Of a stretch of DNA of 8,134 nt, positions 6,148 to 8,134 are shown in pieces. The DNA is from Flavobacteriales bacterium. Lineage in GTDB: Bacteria; Bacteroidota; Bacteroidia; Flavobacteriales_E; Vicingaceae. Below the pieces are notes generated by a model. It did not search any database and had not been told where the DNA came from. It saw only the letters and a list, made by a program, of their open reading frames with translations. Each line of letters opens with the position of its first letter. Position 1 is the first letter of the stretch. A program made the translations under genes and the position numbers. The stretch is from positions 17,964-26,097 of the forward strand of contig NVVI01000007.1 in assembly GCA_002402165.1 (NCBI GenBank), read 5' to 3'.

Positions 6148-7350
6148 CTAAAACCATACACCAACTCCTAAGTTAAACTGATTTGATGGTGTATTTCCTT
6201 CTGCTTCATTATCAAATATTTGATAATCTGCTTTAAGCACTGCTCCTCTAGCAATATGGTAAGAAAACCCTGTTGTAATTGCAGACCTTCTATAACCATG
6301 ATTTTTTGTTTGCTCAGCAGCAACAGTTGCATGTGTATCCCAAATTTCATACCGTCCAAATAATACTAACCTTTCTTTGGCGTCTTTTTTAAAGATGCTT
6401 ATTAAATCATACCCAAGCTCTGCATAGTATCCGAACATTGAAGAACCTAAATCGTTTCCTGTAAATTCGTTGTACTCTTTTGTATTAGATAATGTAGATG
6501 AAATAATTTGCCCCCTAGCTTGAAATCCTTTAAAAGTATACCTTACATCAAACCCAACCATTGACATACCAATAACCGAAGAATCTGCTTGTTCAGCTAA
6601 TCCTGTGGTATCACTATTTGATAAGCCATCATATAAAGTAGATTGTGTGTTTCCATAATAACCAGCTAAACCAACTTTTAATCCTTTAATGCCATAAAAA
6701 TCTACTTTAGCTGAAAGATTAGGAGAACTCATAGTAGACTCTGCTCCTTTTTGTCTTCCTTTTCTAAAACCATCCTTCCCTCTTAACTTTCCTCCGCCAT
6801 CATAGCTTAAAAAGCCATTCATTGCATATACCTGATACTTTAATGACAGTCCATCTATATTACCAGAAAAACCAAGTCCTAACTCTCTCCATGTGGTTGG
6901 GATAATATCATTATCCACTCTAGATCTTTCTACTCCATTAAAAGTAGTTGGCTCATGGTATTCATTTTGAATTCCCATAGGGATTAATATTAAACCTGCT
7001 CTTAAACTAATAGGATCAGCAATTCTGTAATTTACAAAAGCTTGCTCTACGTATACCTCTTTTACGTGTTCAAATTCAACCTCTGTAACAAAATTAACGC
7101 GATCATTAAATTTATAACCAAAGAACAATACCATTCTGTGTACATCTAATTTTCCATTTGTACTCGCAGTATCATTAAACCCTTGGTTATAATCTACCTG
7201 ACCATAACCCCCTACTGTTAACTTCTTAGTACTATTCAATAAATTTTGAGCTGAATTTAATGGCGCATTGGTTGTCGTGTCAGTACTTATTACTTGAGCT
7301 GATAAAGAACCCGCTAACATCAACCCTATCCCTACATTTAATAACTTCAT
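6148..7350 (-). CDS. Outer membrane porin, phosphate-selective porin O/P-like
   Basis: The 400-aa product has a signal peptide (residues 1 to about 18, ending LSA before QV). After a Thr/Asn-rich linker come amphipathic strands alternating aromatic and polar residues, beginning LTVGGYGQVDYNQ (44-56), and the chain ends in GVGVWF with a C-terminal Phe. That is the outer-membrane beta-barrel signature recognised by the BAM machinery. Length and patterns such as VEFEHVKEVYVEQAFVNYR fit the OprP/OprO-type porins of Bacteroidota, forming a channel of about 16 strands. A strongly basic loop at 187-201 (six Lys/Arg) could favour anions, but the substrate is unknown. It is the first gene of a probable operon with the FMN-binding and four-helix membrane proteins, under its own promoter and operator. 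The ATG is preceded by AAGGTGA at a good distance. The outer-membrane location is well supported; the exact porin family less so. Confidence 0.85.
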   Translation of the reverse strand: MKLLNVGIGLMLAGSLSAQVISTDTTTNAPLNSAQNLLNSTKKLTVGGYGQVDYNQGFNDTASTNGKLDVHRMVLFFGYKFNDRVNFVTEVEFEHVKEVYVEQAFVNYRIADPISLRAGLILIPMGIQNEYHEPTTFNGVERSRVDNDIIPTTWRELGLGFSGNIDGLSLKYQVYAMNGFLSYDGGGKLRGKDGFRKGRQKGAESTMSSPNLSAKVDFYGIKGLKVGLAGYYGNTQSTLYDGLSNSDTTGLAEQADSSVIGMSMVGFDVRYTFKGFQARGQIISSTLSNTKEYNEFTGNDLGSSMFGYYAELGYDLISIFKKDAKERLVLFGRYEIWDTHATVAAEQTKNHGYRRSAITTGFSYHIARGAVLKADYQIFDNEAEGNTPSNQFNLGVGVWF

Positions 7351-7359
7351 TTTATACTT

Positions 7360-7366
7360 TCACCTT
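7360..7366 (-). promoter_or_regulatory. Shine-Dalgarno site of the porin gene
   Basis: AAGGTGA on the minus strand lies 9 nt upstream of the porin ATG and complements the 3' end of 16S rRNA. It is the strongest ribosome binding site I see here, where most genes have weak or no Shine-Dalgarno sequence, and it fits high porin expression. Confidence 0.6.
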
Positions 7367-7369
7367 AAT

Positions 7370-7392
7370 TTATTTAGATTCATTCTAAATAA
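7370..7392. promoter_or_regulatory. 23-bp inverted-repeat operator of the porin operon (Fur/DtxR-like)
   Basis: TTATTTAGA (7370-7378) and TCTAAATAA (7384-7392) form perfect 9-bp arms around a 5-nt centre (TTCAT). It starts 5 nt downstream of the predicted -7 box, so a bound protein would cover the transcription start and repress. The same arms recur in front of the response regulator gene. Size, AT-rich arms and TAGA/TCTA cores resemble sites of metal-responsive repressors (Fur or DtxR families). That assignment is by likeness only. Confidence 0.8.
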
Positions 7393-7397
7393 CAAAG

Positions 7398-7428
7398 CAA
7401 ATGTAGGCGTGCTGTTTTGATGTTACAA
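7398..7428 (-). promoter_or_regulatory. Bacteroidota-type promoter of the porin-FMN operon
   Basis: On the minus strand TTG (7426-7428), a 20-nt spacer and TACATTTG (7398-7405) match the Bacteroidota sigma-ABfr pattern of a -33 TTG element and a -7 box TAnnTTTG. With the box centred at -7, transcription would start near 7395, giving a leader of about 45 nt before the porin ATG. Confidence 0.65.
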
Positions 7429-7446
7429 TACCACAAAAGTGGTATT
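7427..7446. promoter_or_regulatory. Perfect dyad upstream of the porin promoter, candidate activator site
   Basis: AATACCAC (7427-7434) and GTGGTATT (7439-7446) are perfect 8-bp arms around AAAA. The dyad is centred about 41 bp upstream of the predicted porin start and touches the -33 element, the usual place of a class II activator. LuxR-family proteins bind dyads of about this length, and such a regulator is encoded immediately upstream. As an RNA hairpin it has no U-run after it on either strand, so a terminator role for the regulator gene is less likely. Confidence 0.5.
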
Positions 7447-7463
7447 TTAAAAAAAAATAAGAT

Positions 7464-8096
7464 TTATGCTTTAATGATATTCTCTCGAAAGGCATAGATT
7501 ACTATACCTGCAGTGTTTTTTATACCCAATTTATTCATGATGTTTTTTCGGTGGGTATTTACTGTGTGTGTGCTTAGAAATAACTGATCTGCAATCTCTT
7601 TATTGGTTTTCTCATCAGAAATAAGCTTAATAATTTCAATTTCTCTTTCAGACAAGGATATACCAGAACAACTATTGGAATCAGCAGCATCCACTTCTGC
7701 TAAAATATCGATAACCATTCCGCAATAAAACTGTTTGCCATCATGAGTATCAGTAATAGCTTCCATTATTTCGGGTTTTTCACAATCAGAAAGTAAATAA
7801 CTATCTACACCATTCTTTAGGGCACTATAAACAGTTGACTTAGGCAAGGGATCAGTTATTGCTAAAATTTTACAGTCTTTATATATCTTCTTAATTTCTT
7901 TTATGGATTTTACGCCAAAAGCATCAGAAGAATAATCGATTACAACGATATCTGGAAAATATTTAGAAGACTGATTGGTTAAATGATTAATAGAATTAGC
8001 AATACCTATAACCCTATTTCCCATTTTAGATTGTAAAATAGTTTTTAGGCCCTCCCCTACTATCTCGTTGTTATTTGCTATTAGTATATCTATCAT
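7464..8096 (-). CDS. LuxR/NarL-family response regulator with degenerate receiver domain
   Basis: The 210-aa cytoplasmic transcription factor has an N-terminal receiver (about 1-120) and a C-terminal LuxR-type helix-turn-helix (about 147-207): LSEREIEIIKLI, then TNKEIADQLFLSTHTVNTHRKNIMNKLG. The phosphoacceptor position is kept (Asp54 in VVIDYS) and so is Thr81, but other receiver hallmarks are lost. The acidic pair is Asn-Asn (ANNNEI, 8-9), and the conserved Lys after the fifth strand is Ser103 (YLLSD). Ordinary Mg-dependent phosphorylation may therefore be impaired. Four cysteines (75, 105, 125, 143) could be redox- or metal-sensitive, which is speculation. No histidine kinase is visible, though one could lie beyond the window. 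An in-frame stop lies 10 codons upstream of the ATG, with no other ATG between. Its promoter has the same operator as the porin operon, which it precedes in the same direction. Confidence 0.88.
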   Translation of the reverse strand: MIDILIANNNEIVGEGLKTILQSKMGNRVIGIANSINHLTNQSSKYFPDIVVIDYSSDAFGVKSIKEIKKIYKDCKILAITDPLPKSTVYSALKNGVDSYLLSDCEKPEIMEAITDTHDGKQFYCGMVIDILAEVDAADSNSCSGISLSEREIEIIKLISDEKTNKEIADQLFLSTHTVNTHRKNIMNKLGIKNTAGIVIYAFRENIIKA

Positions 8097-8097
8097 T

Positions 8098-8120
8098 TTA
8101 TTTAGACTGATTCTAAATAA
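8098..8120. promoter_or_regulatory. Second copy of the 23-bp operator, upstream of the response regulator
   Basis: TTATTTAGA (8098-8106) and TCTAAATAA (8112-8120) flank the 5-nt centre CTGAT. Both 9-bp arms are identical to the porin operator; only the centre differs. It ends one base before the ATG of the regulator gene and begins 4 nt after a TAnnTTTG box, so it covers the whole predicted leader. The recurrence with identical arms and matching promoter geometry shows that the two transcription units share a regulator. Confidence 0.8.
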
Positions 8121-8124
8121 TATT

Positions 8125-8132
8125 CAAAAGTA
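8125..8132 (-). promoter_or_regulatory. -7 promoter box of the response regulator gene
   Basis: TACTTTTG on the minus strand matches TAnnTTTG exactly. It stands 4 nt before the operator, as the porin box stands 5 nt before its own. The -33 element would lie beyond the window edge. The predicted leader is only about 25 nt. Confidence 0.55.
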
Positions 8133-8134
8133 AT

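Noticed and set aside
6168..6359. Open frame of 63 codons on the minus strand
   Set aside because: It overlaps the porin C-terminal coding region in another frame and shows no protein-like pattern.
7427..7457. Hairpin plus A/T tract as an intrinsic terminator of the response regulator gene
   Set aside because: In the minus-strand transcript the U run comes before the stem rather than after it, and on the plus strand the stem is followed mostly by A. An operator role fits the position better.
1..8134. CRISPR arrays, tRNA or rRNA genes, insertion sequences, phage genes
   Set aside because: I saw no spaced direct repeats, tRNA-like cloverleaf, transposase or integrase frame, or phage-type gene on either strand.

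Overview
The window looks like chromosomal DNA from a Bacteroidota (probably Flavobacteriia) organism. Four things point there: low-GC composition with AT-rich gaps, promoter elements matching the Bacteroidota -7 consensus TAnnTTTG, an AddA/RecB-type helicase-nuclease of the size common in that phylum, and a DUF3667-like zinc-ribbon membrane protein. All genes except the first are on the minus strand. This attribution rests on recognition, not on a database search.

Left part (1-4893): the 3' part of a DUF3667-like membrane protein gene (+) runs tail-to-tail, with a 1-nt gap, into a 1046-aa UvrD-type helicase with a C-terminal PD-(D/E)XK nuclease domain (AddA/RecB-like, DNA double-strand break processing). 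Upstream of it lies miaA (tRNA A37 prenylation, GTG start). Between the two is a degenerate palindromic REP-like element whose outer arm forms the last codons and stop of miaA. The AT-rich gap 4894-5058 contains a hairpin and a possible micro-ORF broken at an A8 run.

Right part (5059-8134) is the most interesting region. Transcription runs from right to left: a LuxR-family response regulator with a degenerate receiver pocket, then a porin, an exported FMN-binding protein with a covalent flavinylation motif (SGAT), and a four-helix membrane protein with a His-x-His pair near the periplasmic face. The last two genes abut as TAA-ATG. The regulator gene and the porin gene each have the same promoter layout: a TAnnTTTG box, 4-5 nt, then a near-identical 23-bp operator (TTATTTAGA, 5 nt, TCTAAATAA) covering the predicted transcription start. 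The operator resembles sites for metal-dependent repressors of the Fur/DtxR type. A second, unrelated perfect dyad lies about 41 bp upstream of the predicted porin start, a typical activator position, and could be the target of the adjacent LuxR-type regulator.

My working hypothesis is a metal- (perhaps iron-) repressed, regulator-activated envelope redox module. The porin would admit a substrate, a membrane protein would pass electrons outward, and a flavinylated periplasmic protein would use them. The sequence supports the operators, the flavinylation motif and the operon layout. The substrate, the electron path and the identity of the repressor are inference.
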